Assembly: GCF_002879855.1 (NCBI RefSeq)
Contig: NZ_PNYB01000021.1
Location: 31,949-95,948, forward strand
Length of the DNA: 64,000 nucleotides
Source of the DNA: Trinickia soli
GTDB taxonomy: Bacteria > Pseudomonadota > Gammaproteobacteria > Burkholderiales > Burkholderiaceae
Direction: 5' to 3'
The position numbers and the translations under genes are program-made. The notes beneath the pieces were generated by a model, which saw only the letters and a program-made list of their open reading frames with translations, was not told where the DNA came from and ran no database searches. Below, piece by piece: positions 7,636 through 16,160 of this stretch (positions within the stretch are counted from its first letter, which is position 1; each line of letters begins with the position of its first letter).

Positions 7636-10188
7636 CTATCGCCCGCTGCCCATCATCTGCAGATCGGCGCCGATTTCGACGTCCGGGTTGATATAACGCG
7701 GTAGCGCGGCAATGGCCTGCTTGGGCAATGGCTTGCAGTAGAGAAATCCCTGCGCCACCTCGCAGCCGTGCATGTCGAGAAACGCTGCTTGCGCCGCCGT
7801 TTCGACGCCCTCTGCGACGACGCGATGCCCGAGACAGTGCGAAATCGAAAGGATGGCTTTGACGAGCTCGGCGTGGCGAGAATCGTGCGTGACCTGTTGA
7901 ATGAAGGAACGATCGATCTTGAGCGTATCGATCGGAAAGCGCGCGAGGTAGCTCAGCGCCGAATAGCCTGTGCCGAAATCGTCGATCGCGATCGAGGCGC
8001 CCATCCGTTTGAACGCGGAAAGCGTGCGCGTGACCGATTCGTCTTCTTCGAGCAGCAGGCTTTCGGTGATTTCGAATTCCAGCCATTCGGCGCGGCAGCC
8101 CGTTTGGTCGAGTATCTTCTCGACTGTTTGGACGAAGCCCCTCGCTTGAAACTGCCGTGGCGACAGATTGACGGCGACGACCCGGCGAGGACCGCCCGCG
8201 GCGTTCCACTCCGCCGCTGCGCGGCACGCCTCGCGTAGAACCCATTTGCCCAGATCGACGATCAATCCGGTCTCTTCGGCCACGGGCACGAATTGGTCGG
8301 GCGGAATAAAACCCGAACCGGCCCGATTCCACCGCAATAACGCTTCGACGCCGATGACCTCGGCATTGCGAAACGCCACTTGCGGCTGGTAGTGCAGTTC
8401 GAGTTCGGCGTTATCGATCGCGCGACGCAGTTCCGCCTCGAGTTGCAGGTTCGCATCGGCCTCGACGGTCAACTCGTTCGTATAGAAGCGGAAGCCTCGA
8501 CGGCCGGAACGCTTCGCCAGGTACATCGCCGAATCGGCGTATTTGAGCAGATCGTCGGCATCGGTGCTGTCGATCGGATAGAGGGCAATGCCGAGACTGC
8601 CGGAAATGAACACTTCCCTTCCATGCAGCACGAAGCGCTCGCCGAGCCGGTTAATGATCCTCGCGGAGATCTCTTCGAGCGTGCGACGGTTGCGCGCATC
8701 GGGCAGGAGCACGGCAAATTCGTCTCCGCCAAAGCGCGCGACGATGTCGCCCGGCCGTACGCATTCGAGCAGCCGCTTGGCCGCTTCACGCAGCAACTCG
8801 TCCCCGACCGCGTGGCCCATGGTGTCGTTGACGCCTTTGAACCGATCCATGTCGATCATCATCACGGCCGTCAATCGATCCTGCGCACTGCCTTCCGTTG
8901 CACGCCGTAGCGCTTCGTTGAACATCGTGCGATTGGGCAGGTCGGTCAGCTCATCGAAATACGCCATGTGGTGAATCTTTTCGCGCGACGCGTGCAGCTC
9001 GCTGATGTCGCGACCGATGGCGAGCACGGTTTCCACCTGACCGTCAGCGCCGAACTCTGCTGTCAGCCGAATCATGTGGCACAACTGCTTGCCGTCGCCG
9101 GGCCGCCATTTCAACTCGAACTGTCGATCCATGCCCGTGTTGAACACTTGGGTGATCTCTTGCTCATAGCGCACGGCATCCGGTCCGCCCGGATATTCGG
9201 ATGGCGTTTTTCCGAGCAAAGCGTTTGCGCCGCCCGGGGCAAATGTCAGGAAGACCGGATTGACGTAAAGGCGGCGAAGCTGCCGGTCGTAACGCGCCAC
9301 CGTATCGGGCGAATGTTCGACGAGGGTTCGAAACTCGCGTTCGCGCTGCGATAATTCGCGCGCTTTGGCGCATAGCGTCGCGTTCAGCTCCAGAATTTTT
9401 TCGTATTGCGCCTGCAACTCGGCTTGAGCCCGATTGCGTTCCGTGATGTCCAAAATGGCGCCGATCAATCCCGCCGGACGGCCTTCCGCGTCGTAAAAGA
9501 TCGCTTTCGTGAACTCGACCTCGCGGTCTTCCTTTTGCGCATTTCGGGCCCTGAACTCGTATCGTTGAATTCCGCCGTCCGTAAATAACTCTTCGTCCTT
9601 CTCGAAATAGGTTTTCGCCAGCTCATAGGGGTTCACTTCGAATACGGTTTTGCCAACGAACCGATCCTTCGAGATGCCCAGAAAATCCTGGAACGCCTGA
9701 TTGAGCTGGAGATAGCGCCCTTGTCTGTCCTTTGAGAAAACGGGGATCGGAATCGTGTCCAGCAGCGACTCGAGATACGATTCGCGTTCGCGCAGCTGCG
9801 CCTCGGCGTGTCTGTGCGCCGTGATATTGAAGCAGAGCGCGAGCACGCCCACAGCCCCGTCCGCGGCCGGGTCCGTCGCGAGCTGAACCCGATAGTGTTG
9901 CGTCTGGTCCGTCGGCATGCCGTCAAACGCGAGCTCTATCTCGCGCGCCACGCCGGTCGCCGCGACTTCCCGGATCGCGGCCTGAAAGCGCTGATAGACC
10001 GGCTCCGACAGCAGCTCGGTTTCGCTCAGCAGAACGTGCGAGCCGCCGCGGTCGGCGCTCATCATCTGTATCGCCGCGCGGTTCAGGTAACGACGCCCGC
10101 CGTGCGCGTCGTAGCGGATCGCAGCGATGTGCAGATCGCCGAGAGGCACACGGTACGCGTCTTCGCTGGCGATTTCAGAGTTTTCCAT
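7636..10188 (-). CDS. PAS-PAS-PAS-GGDEF-EAL c-di-GMP protein
   Basis: 850 residues from the ATG at 10188 (a TTG three codons upstream is possible; neither has a strong SD). Three PAS-type sensor segments (about 15-125, 135-260, 285-400) precede GGDEF (motif RFGGDEFAVLL, about residue 485) and EAL (GVEALLRWN at about 613; later VVAEGVETAAQ). Both catalytic motifs are intact, so it could make and hydrolyse c-di-GMP, with PAS sensing choosing the output. No transmembrane segment, so cytoplasmic. Convergent with the CoA-transferase gene. Confidence 0.93.
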   Translation of the reverse strand: MENSEIASEDAYRVPLGDLHIAAIRYDAHGGRRYLNRAAIQMMSADRGGSHVLLSETELLSEPVYQRFQAAIREVAATGVAREIELAFDGMPTDQTQHYRVQLATDPAADGAVGVLALCFNITAHRHAEAQLRERESYLESLLDTIPIPVFSKDRQGRYLQLNQAFQDFLGISKDRFVGKTVFEVNPYELAKTYFEKDEELFTDGGIQRYEFRARNAQKEDREVEFTKAIFYDAEGRPAGLIGAILDITERNRAQAELQAQYEKILELNATLCAKARELSQREREFRTLVEHSPDTVARYDRQLRRLYVNPVFLTFAPGGANALLGKTPSEYPGGPDAVRYEQEITQVFNTGMDRQFELKWRPGDGKQLCHMIRLTAEFGADGQVETVLAIGRDISELHASREKIHHMAYFDELTDLPNRTMFNEALRRATEGSAQDRLTAVMMIDMDRFKGVNDTMGHAVGDELLREAAKRLLECVRPGDIVARFGGDEFAVLLPDARNRRTLEEISARIINRLGERFVLHGREVFISGSLGIALYPIDSTDADDLLKYADSAMYLAKRSGRRGFRFYTNELTVEADANLQLEAELRRAIDNAELELHYQPQVAFRNAEVIGVEALLRWNRAGSGFIPPDQFVPVAEETGLIVDLGKWVLREACRAAAEWNAAGGPRRVVAVNLSPRQFQARGFVQTVEKILDQTGCRAEWLEFEITESLLLEEDESVTRTLSAFKRMGASIAIDDFGTGYSALSYLARFPIDTLKIDRSFIQQVTHDSRHAELVKAILSISHCLGHRVVAEGVETAAQAAFLDMHGCEVAQGFLYCKPLPKQAIAALPRYINPDVEIGADLQMMGSGR

Positions 10189-10523
10189 GCGGTTCAAGGT
10201 GCTATTCGTCTAAGCATTACAGCTCAGGGTGCATTGCTGAATTGGCGTGTCATGGGTGCGCCATGGGTGCGCCGGGAGCTGTGCTATCGCCTGGATAACG
10301 GCCAAATTGAAGGATTTCTGAAGGCGTGCGGACAACCCTGGGCGCCATTGCCGGACGTTTGGCGTTTTCCGGGGCGGTGTGCCGGGCGCGTTTCCCGTGG
10401 CCGTCAAAGGAATCGCATGTGGGAATCGAGCCCCGCATTCGGCGAGGCGCCCGATCGGGCATTGATTCGGAACGCCGCGCTGAGCAAGCGTGGCTACGGT
10501 GTTTCAGTCGGCGCGGGGGCGCC
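10189..10523. other. Intergenic region, 335 bp
   Basis: Lies between the GGDEF-EAL start and the 3' end of the DUF1801 gene, so it should hold the GGDEF-EAL promoter and leader. An 11-bp direct repeat (ATGGGTGCGCC, twice within 10253-10275) is present. No convincing gene, hairpin terminator or known operator was seen. Confidence 0.5.
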
Positions 10524-10952
10524 TCAATGCGTCCCTTGCTTCGCTCGTTTCGGCTTCGCGACAGCCCCTGCGGCATTGAGCGCAACGGCCTCGCGGATGA
10601 GCGCTTTGAACGCGTCCGCGTCGATCTCTTCGCCCTCGTGAATATCGATCGCGCGTCGCGCGTTACCGTCGAGGCTCGAATTAAAAAGCTTTCGGGGGTC
10701 TTTCAGAGACGCGCCTTTGAGAAACGCCAGTTTCACGACGGCCTTGTACGATTCTCCTGTGCACAGAATGCCATTATGCGACCAGACAGGCGTGCCCATC
10801 CATTTCCACTCTTCTACGACATCAGGCTCCGCTTCCTTGATGAGCGCACGCATTCTGGCCAGCGTTTCACCGCGCCAATCGCCGAGGCTCGCGATTTTTT
10901 CGTCGATCAGTTCAGATGCCGGCCGATCTTCCGTTGCAGTCGCTTTCTTCAA
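10524..10952 (-). CDS. DUF1801 domain protein
   Basis: 142 residues from a TTG at 10952 preceded by GGAG with good spacing; the frame stays open to a TTG at 11036, so the start is not settled. The body (DEKIASLGDWRGETLARMRALI, EPDVVEEWKWMGTPVWSHNG, ESYKAVVKLAFLKGASLKDP) is typical of DUF1801/YdhG-like small proteins, whose biochemical role is unknown. C-terminus is Lys-rich. Apparently monocistronic. Confidence 0.8.
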   Translation of the reverse strand: MKKATATEDRPASELIDEKIASLGDWRGETLARMRALIKEAEPDVVEEWKWMGTPVWSHNGILCTGESYKAVVKLAFLKGASLKDPRKLFNSSLDGNARRAIDIHEGEEIDADAFKALIREAVALNAAGAVAKPKRAKQGTH

Positions 10953-11097
10953 GTTTTTTCTCCAACGCTTCGATGTTTTCGATTGATTGCGAGGCGCTTT
11001 CCCCTTGTAACTTTCCCCAACTTTCCAAAGAAACAAAGGCGAGCGCCGATCGAACTTCGCGAATCGACGCTGCGCCGGTCAGTATGATGCACTGTTT

Positions 11098-11634
11098 TCA
11101 ATTCGGAATCGGGAAATCGATCTCCGTGTCGTTGACCCGGTTGAACAGATTCGTGAACGAAATCAGCGCAACGGCCAGCAGCGCTTCGACGATTTGCGCC
11201 GGCGTGTAGCCCGCTTCACGCACGGCGGCCAATACCGCAGCGTCTACGGTCCCTTGCGTCCCGGCAACGGTGCGCACGAACGTGACGAGCGCGTCGCGCC
11301 GGGCGTCGCCGGTCGCTTCGCCTGCACGAAGCTGGCGCAACGTATCGGGCTGCAAGCCGGCAAGCTTGCCCACCAGCGAATGCGCCGCTACGCAATAATC
11401 GCAGCCGTTGAGCGAACTGACTGCAATCCGGATCGCTTCGATATCGGGTTTGCTCAGTTGGCCCTGCGCAAGCACTGCGTCACCGTCCACCATGAGCCCG
11501 AGTGTGGCAGGGCTGTAGCTGCCGATCACCGCATATGCGTTCGGTAATTTTCCTGCTGCCTTGCGAATGCGCTCGAACAGGGCGTGCGCGGCGTCGGGCG
11601 TGTCTTCGGCGCCAAGAGCGGGAAGTCTGGACAT
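11098..11634 (-). CDS. Carboxymuconolactone decarboxylase/AhpD-like protein
   Basis: 178 residues. Start at 11634 follows AAGGAG. The central EAIRIAVSSLNGCDYCVAAHS carries the CxxC...H catalytic motif of AhpD-like peroxidases, so a thiol-dependent peroxidase activity is likely. Divergent from the AraC-family gene at 11766 with about 130 bp between, a common arrangement in which the AraC protein controls the AhpD-like gene. The C-terminal ISFTNLFNRVNDTEIDFP is typical of this subfamily. Confidence 0.88.
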   Translation of the reverse strand: MSRLPALGAEDTPDAAHALFERIRKAAGKLPNAYAVIGSYSPATLGLMVDGDAVLAQGQLSKPDIEAIRIAVSSLNGCDYCVAAHSLVGKLAGLQPDTLRQLRAGEATGDARRDALVTFVRTVAGTQGTVDAAVLAAVREAGYTPAQIVEALLAVALISFTNLFNRVNDTEIDFPIPN

Positions 11635-11765
11635 AATGGGCTCCTTGTTGTCATTCAGGGTTAAGGCCGCTTGATGCGGTAGGTGTACTTTAAGAACGCG
11701 GGCCTTTTTGATGAATGCTCGCGCGGCCCACAAACATGCTCGATCGTTTCAACCTACGGAGTCCT

Positions 11766-12839
11766 ATGGATCTGGATCTGCTCGATAGACTGTTGAGCCT
11801 TGGGGCGGTTGACGGGCGTCTCGATGAGCGATGCGAACTGCGCGCATCCTCGACGGTTGCGCAAGCGCGCAGCGCGCAACGCGAGATGCCGTACCACGCG
11901 TTGCTCGCCGGTTCTGCCGTGGTGGAAGGGCCAGGGCTGGAGCCGACGATGCTGCATGCAGGCGATGTGCTGATGTTGCCGTCGGGCGAGGCTCATACGA
12001 TCGTGAACCGGGCGGGCGGCGTGGCGCCCGGGCGCAGCCGGGGGGAAGCGCCCGAGACGGTGACGCTTTACGAGGCAGGAGGCGCGGCGACGATCCTGCT
12101 GTGCGGGCGGTTCCTGATGACGCCCGCGGCGTGGCGGCTGTATCGTTCGTTGCTGCCGGACTACGTCATCGTTCGCACGAACGCCGACATGAAGCGCATG
12201 GCGAGTTTCGGCGGGAACGGTGAAGCCGGTGAAGTTGGTGAAGTTGGTGAAGTTGGTGAAGTTGGTGAAGCGCCCGACCAACAAGACAGCACTTCATCAC
12301 GCCTGAGCCGGCTGCTTGCGCTGATGAAAGAAGAAACCGAGCACGCGCAGCCGGGCCACGCCGCGGTACTGCGCCACCTGTCCGCGGCACTGTTCGGTAT
12401 GACGCTGCGCGCGGCGATGCATGGCACGCAAGCGCCTGCCGGCATGCTCGCGCTGGCGGCGCATCCGCGCCTGTGCGAAGTCGCGGTGCAAATCGTTCGC
12501 GCGCCTGCGCAGGCATGGACGATCGAGGAAATGGCCGGGATCGCCCATATGTCGCGCTCATCGCTGATACGCAGTTTCGGTGCGGCAGCCGGGATGACGC
12601 CGGCCGAATTCGTGACGCGCGTGCGTATCGCCGAAGCAAGTCGATTGTTGAAAGACACCGAACAGTCGGTGGCGGCGATCGGCGAGGCGGTTGGCTATGC
12701 GTCGGAGGCGGCGTTTCAGCGGGCCTTCAAACGAGAAACCGATTTGACGCCGGCCGCTTGGCGTGCCGTACCGCTGCCACCGACCGAGCCACCGCGGCCG
12801 CCGCGTTTCGTGTCGCTCGGCGGCACTGTGGAAGTTTGA
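11766..12839 (+). CDS. AraC-family regulator with N-terminal cupin
   Basis: 357 residues. An N-terminal cupin-type ligand domain (ALLAGSAVVEGPG, HAGDVLMLPSGEAHTI) is followed by a C-terminal double HTH (WTIEEMAGIAHMSRSSLIRSF, VGYASEAAFQRAFKRETDLTPAAWR). Start at 11766 is preferred for the GGAG just upstream; in-frame Met codons at 11715 and 11736 are alternatives. Between the two domains lies a linker with six tandem GE(V/A)GE-like units. It probably regulates the divergent AhpD-like gene. Confidence 0.9.
   Translation: MDLDLLDRLLSLGAVDGRLDERCELRASSTVAQARSAQREMPYHALLAGSAVVEGPGLEPTMLHAGDVLMLPSGEAHTIVNRAGGVAPGRSRGEAPETVTLYEAGGAATILLCGRFLMTPAAWRLYRSLLPDYVIVRTNADMKRMASFGGNGEAGEVGEVGEVGEVGEAPDQQDSTSSRLSRLLALMKEETEHAQPGHAAVLRHLSAALFGMTLRAAMHGTQAPAGMLALAAHPRLCEVAVQIVRAPAQAWTIEEMAGIAHMSRSSLIRSFGAAAGMTPAEFVTRVRIAEASRLLKDTEQSVAAIGEAVGYASEAAFQRAFKRETDLTPAAWRAVPLPPTEPPRPPRFVSLGGTVEV
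12219..12272 (+). repeat. In-frame 9-bp tandem repeat (six units) in the AraC gene
   Basis: Six head-to-tail copies of GGTGAAGTT (the first and last have variant third codons) encode Gly-Glu-Val/Ala repeats in the linker. As the unit is three codons, copy-number change alters linker length without frameshift. Confidence 0.95.
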
Positions 12840-12873
12840 AGTTGCCGCGCGTTTGCAGCGAAGGCTCAGCCCT

Positions 12874-13848
12874 TCAAACCGCGAGTGCGTCGCGACGTGG
12901 CCGGGTGCTTTTGGCCGCGACGGGCGCCTGCGGGCGCGAGACATCTTCGAGCGCCGGCATCGAATCGAACAATTCGCCGATCCATTCGGCGAACACGCGC
13001 ACTTTTGCGGAAAGGTGGCGGTTATGCGGATACACGATGGAAATGGGCTTCGGCTTCGGATTGAAGCCCGCCATGACTTCCTTCAACGAGCCGTCGAGCA
13101 AATGGGGCAGCACCATGAAAAGCGTGGGCTGGATCAATCCGAAGCCTTCGATCGCACAGGTTACGTAAGCATCGGAATCGTTGACGGTCACGAGACTGTC
13201 CATTTTCGCTTCGACGGGCTTGCCGTCGATGAGGAAAACCCAGGGGACGGGCCGGCCCCCGTGCGCCGCGCGAAAATTCACGGCCTGGTGCGAGGCGAGA
13301 TCTTCGATGGTCTTCGGTTCGCCGTGCTTCGCCAGGTAGCCCGGCGAGGCGCACGTGACGCGCTTGAGCATGCCGATGCGCCGCGCCACCATCGATGAAT
13401 CCTCGAGCGGGCCGACGCGGAGCATGCAGTCGACGCCTTCTTCGATCGGATCGACGGGACGGTCCGACAACCCGAGATCGAGCGTGATGTCCGGATAGCG
13501 CTGGTGGAACGTCGACAATGCGGGAATGACAATGCGCCGCCCCAATGCGCTCGGCATGTGAACGCGCAATGCGCCGCTCGGCTTGCGATTGCCGGCCTGA
13601 AAACTCGCATCGGCTTCGGCGATTTCCCCGATGATCTTGATGCAATGCTCGTAGTACGCGGCGCCGTCGGGCGTCAGCGAAAGCCGGCGCGTCGTCCGGT
13701 GCATGAGGCGCACGCCGAGATACGCTTCGAGATTCTGGATGATCGTCGTCACCGATGCGCGCGGCATGCCCAGCGTTTCTGCCGCACGCGTGAAGCTGTT
13801 GGCGTCGACGACGCGCGTGAAGACTTCCATTGCCTGAATGCGATCCAT
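12874..13848 (-). CDS. LysR-type transcriptional regulator
   Basis: 324 residues. N-terminal HTH MDRIQAMEVFTRVVDANSFTRAAETLGMPRASVTTIIQNLE is of the CrgA/DsdC-like LysR subgroup (MDRxxAMxxF). An effector domain follows, and the C-terminus is basic (AAKSTRPRRDALAV). Start chosen on the canonical N-terminus. Convergent with the AraC gene; the upstream region holds a gene remnant rather than a divergent partner, so its target may have been lost. Confidence 0.9.
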   Translation of the reverse strand: MDRIQAMEVFTRVVDANSFTRAAETLGMPRASVTTIIQNLEAYLGVRLMHRTTRRLSLTPDGAAYYEHCIKIIGEIAEADASFQAGNRKPSGALRVHMPSALGRRIVIPALSTFHQRYPDITLDLGLSDRPVDPIEEGVDCMLRVGPLEDSSMVARRIGMLKRVTCASPGYLAKHGEPKTIEDLASHQAVNFRAAHGGRPVPWVFLIDGKPVEAKMDSLVTVNDSDAYVTCAIEGFGLIQPTLFMVLPHLLDGSLKEVMAGFNPKPKPISIVYPHNRHLSAKVRVFAEWIGELFDSMPALEDVSRPQAPVAAKSTRPRRDALAV

Positions 13849-13921
13849 GCTCGCTCCGATGGGTGACCAACGAAACAGCATAGTCTGCCACGTACCGCAG
13901 ATTCAAGCTCGTCGTTAATGA

Positions 13922-14098
13922 CATGCGCGGGTGTAACGCGACGCCCAGCGCGTTCGTTCGCGCTTGCATGGCGGTGATGTTGTGCTGCATGCGGCGCATG
14001 TCGACGATGGCCGCGGGCGCGTGCAGCGCAACGAACTGAGCAACGAGATCGGCGCCGCGGAGCCGCGGCGCCGGATCGAGAGCAGAAAGCGGATAGTG
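13922..14098 (-). pseudogene. Remnant resembling the N-terminus of a DSD1/D-threonine aldolase-type PLP enzyme
   Basis: On the minus strand one frame reads HYPLSALDPAP, about 17 unrelated residues, then HAPAAIVDMRRMQHNI and TAMQARTNALGVALHPRM. This resembles the barrel entry of D-serine dehydratase-like/D-threonine aldolase enzymes (TPAxxVDxxRMxxNIxxMQ...LRPH). The match stops before the expected PLP lysine and the frame then runs into unrelated sequence, so only about 60 codons of a 350-400-codon gene remain. Family assignment is from motif memory only. Confidence 0.45.
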
Positions 14099-14099
14099 C

Positions 14100-14945
14100 T
14101 TACCGGAAGTGCTCTACGTGTGTTTGCAGCCATTGCTCGAAGCGAAGCGGCTTGCGGCCGAGCAGCCGTTCAACCGTGTCGGTCGCTTTCGCGGCGCGGC
14201 CTGCTTTCACCTGCTCGTAGGCTTTGACGACCGATGCCGCGATGGGCTGTGGCAGACCGGCCCGTGTGAGATTGTCGGTGGCTTGTTCCAGCGTGATGTC
14301 GGCGCAGCGCAGAGGACGATCGATCGCTTGCGAGAGCAGTGCGACCTGCTCGGGCACGCTGATGATTTCCCCGCCTGTCAGCACCAGTTCCCTCTCGGTC
14401 AAGGAGGCATCCGTCAGCGCGCGCACGGCGACGGCCGCGATGTCCTCCGGTGCGATCGGCGCAGCGCGTCCGTCGCCCATCGGATTGGGCACGACGCCAC
14501 TCGCGCGAACGCTCGGCAGCCACAGATAGGCGTTGGACATGAAGCCGGTAGGCCGCAGGAAACGGCCGTCGAGCCCGGCGGTGCGAATGATGTCTTCCTT
14601 CTCGCGATGGAGGCGGCCGAGCAGCGTATCGGGCGCGCTTTCTACCATGTGCGTCGAGAGGAACACGACGCGTCGAACCCGCTTGGCTGCCACGCGCGCG
14701 ATCAATTCGCGGAAAGTGTCTGCGCTGCCGACATTCATCAGGAACACGCCTTCGACGGGGCCATCGAGCGCAGCCGAGAATGCGTCGGGCGTGTCGTATT
14801 CCCCGGCAACGACGTCCACGCGTCCGTTCCATTGCGCCAATTTAGACGGATCCCGCACATAAGCCCGAACCGCATGGCCCGCAGCCAGCATTTGGGCGAC
14901 GATCTGACTGCCGACGTTACCGCTTGCTCCAGTGACTAAATACAT
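14100..14945 (-). CDS. NmrA-like NAD(P)H-binding oxidoreductase
   Basis: 281 residues, start after AAGGAG. The N-terminal MYLVTGASGNVGSQIVAQML is the Rossmann GxxGxxG dinucleotide loop of atypical SDRs of the NmrA/NAD(P)-binding type; RAYVRDPSKL and VFLMNVGS follow as expected. No SDR catalytic YxxxK is obvious, so it may be a redox sensor or quinone reductase of the QorB type. Divergent from the LysR gene at 15077 (131 bp between), which probably controls it. Confidence 0.88.
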   Translation of the reverse strand: MYLVTGASGNVGSQIVAQMLAAGHAVRAYVRDPSKLAQWNGRVDVVAGEYDTPDAFSAALDGPVEGVFLMNVGSADTFRELIARVAAKRVRRVVFLSTHMVESAPDTLLGRLHREKEDIIRTAGLDGRFLRPTGFMSNAYLWLPSVRASGVVPNPMGDGRAAPIAPEDIAAVAVRALTDASLTERELVLTGGEIISVPEQVALLSQAIDRPLRCADITLEQATDNLTRAGLPQPIAASVVKAYEQVKAGRAAKATDTVERLLGRKPLRFEQWLQTHVEHFR

Positions 14946-15033
14946 GGTGGTTCTCCTTCTGGTAATTGAAAATTGAACGCTTTCAACGTCTGCCCGAAAG
15001 ATTGGCTATTATTTGCAACAATTGATAGATATC

Positions 15034-15065
15034 GAACAATCCGTTGCTGACGTGGAACAATCCGT
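15034..15065. promoter_or_regulatory. Direct-repeat element between divergent NmrA-like and LysR genes
   Basis: GAACAATCCGT occurs at 15034-15044 and again at 15055-15065, exactly 21 bp apart, i.e. on the same helix face. It lies just upstream of the LysR start (15077). A regulator-binding or autoregulatory role is inferred. Confidence 0.45.
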
Positions 15066-15076
15066 GGGGGCGATAC

Positions 15077-16135
15077 ATGATCGATCTGAATGAACTGCAG
15101 TGTTTTGCGCACATTTGCGAAGCGCAAAGCTTTACGGTGGCCGCCGAGCGCCTCGGCCTGCCGAAATCGAGCGTGAGCCGCGCATTGTCGCGACTGGAGC
15201 AGCGTTTGGGGGTGCGGCTCATCGAGCGTACGACACGCAGTCTGATGTTGACCGAAGCGGGCGAACTCTATCTCGAGCGCTGCAGGCGGATGTTGGAGGA
15301 GGCGGAGCAAGCCGATCTTGCGATCGGCGCGATGCATGCTCAGCCTCGTGGGCTGTTGCGCGTCGCTACGTCGGTACCGTTTGCGCGCTTTGCGCTTGCG
15401 CCGGTGCTCGGTGATTTTTTGGCGGCATACCCTGAGGTGCGCGTCGATCTGCAACTGCTGGCGGCCGAGCATCGCGCGAGCGATGCGGCGCCCGATGTGG
15501 TGATCGGTCCGGCGCCGGGCGCCGATTCCACGTTGCGAGCGACGCCGCTGTTTCGGGTGCGGCTTGCGGCCTATGCGAGCCCCGCGTATCTTGCCGGACG
15601 GCGCATGCCGAAAATACCGGCCGATTTGCGCGAGCATCATTGCATTACCGGGCACTGCTCCGCGCAGGGGCTTGCGCCCGGTTTTTCCGCGTGGCGAATG
15701 CAACGCGGTGCTACGCGCCAGGAAGTGCGCTTCGAGCCGCGCGTGATCGTAGCCGATCCCGCGATCGGCTACCAGGTGGCGTTGAGCGGCGGTGGCGTTA
15801 CCCTGCTCAAGCCTGAGGCGGCGCAACACGATATCGATGCGGGGCGGCTCGTGCGACTGTTGCCCGATTGGGAGATCGAGCCGTTGCAGCTCTATGCGCT
15901 GCATGCATCGCGCTTGAGCGCATCGCCCAAGGTCAACGCGTTTATCAGCTTTCTGCGCGACCGGTATGGGGTTGGCGATTGGAGTTCGGACGCGGTCAAG
16001 TCACGGCCATTCCGGGCGCAGCATCGGCACGACTTGAAATCGAAAATGGGTCGGAAGGTTGCAGGCGATGGCGACCTTCGCCAACAACAACGCCGGGTTC
16101 GATCCGACATCGTCCGCGAATCCGATCGTGACTGA
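15077..16135 (+). CDS. LysR-type transcriptional regulator with unusual C-terminal tail
   Basis: 352 residues. HTH MIDLNELQCFAHICEAQSF..LPKSSVSRALSRLEQRLGVRLIERTTR is classical. The effector domain ends normally near SPKVNAFISFLRDRYG (about residue 298); the next ~50 residues (rich in Arg, Gln, Ser) are not expected in this family and suggest loss of the original stop. Probably regulates the divergent NmrA-like gene. Confidence 0.88.
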   Translation: MIDLNELQCFAHICEAQSFTVAAERLGLPKSSVSRALSRLEQRLGVRLIERTTRSLMLTEAGELYLERCRRMLEEAEQADLAIGAMHAQPRGLLRVATSVPFARFALAPVLGDFLAAYPEVRVDLQLLAAEHRASDAAPDVVIGPAPGADSTLRATPLFRVRLAAYASPAYLAGRRMPKIPADLREHHCITGHCSAQGLAPGFSAWRMQRGATRQEVRFEPRVIVADPAIGYQVALSGGGVTLLKPEAAQHDIDAGRLVRLLPDWEIEPLQLYALHASRLSASPKVNAFISFLRDRYGVGDWSSDAVKSRPFRAQHRHDLKSKMGRKVAGDGDLRQQQRRVRSDIVRESDRD

Positions 16136-16160
16136 TCCAACGTTGCTAGCCGCACCAGCG

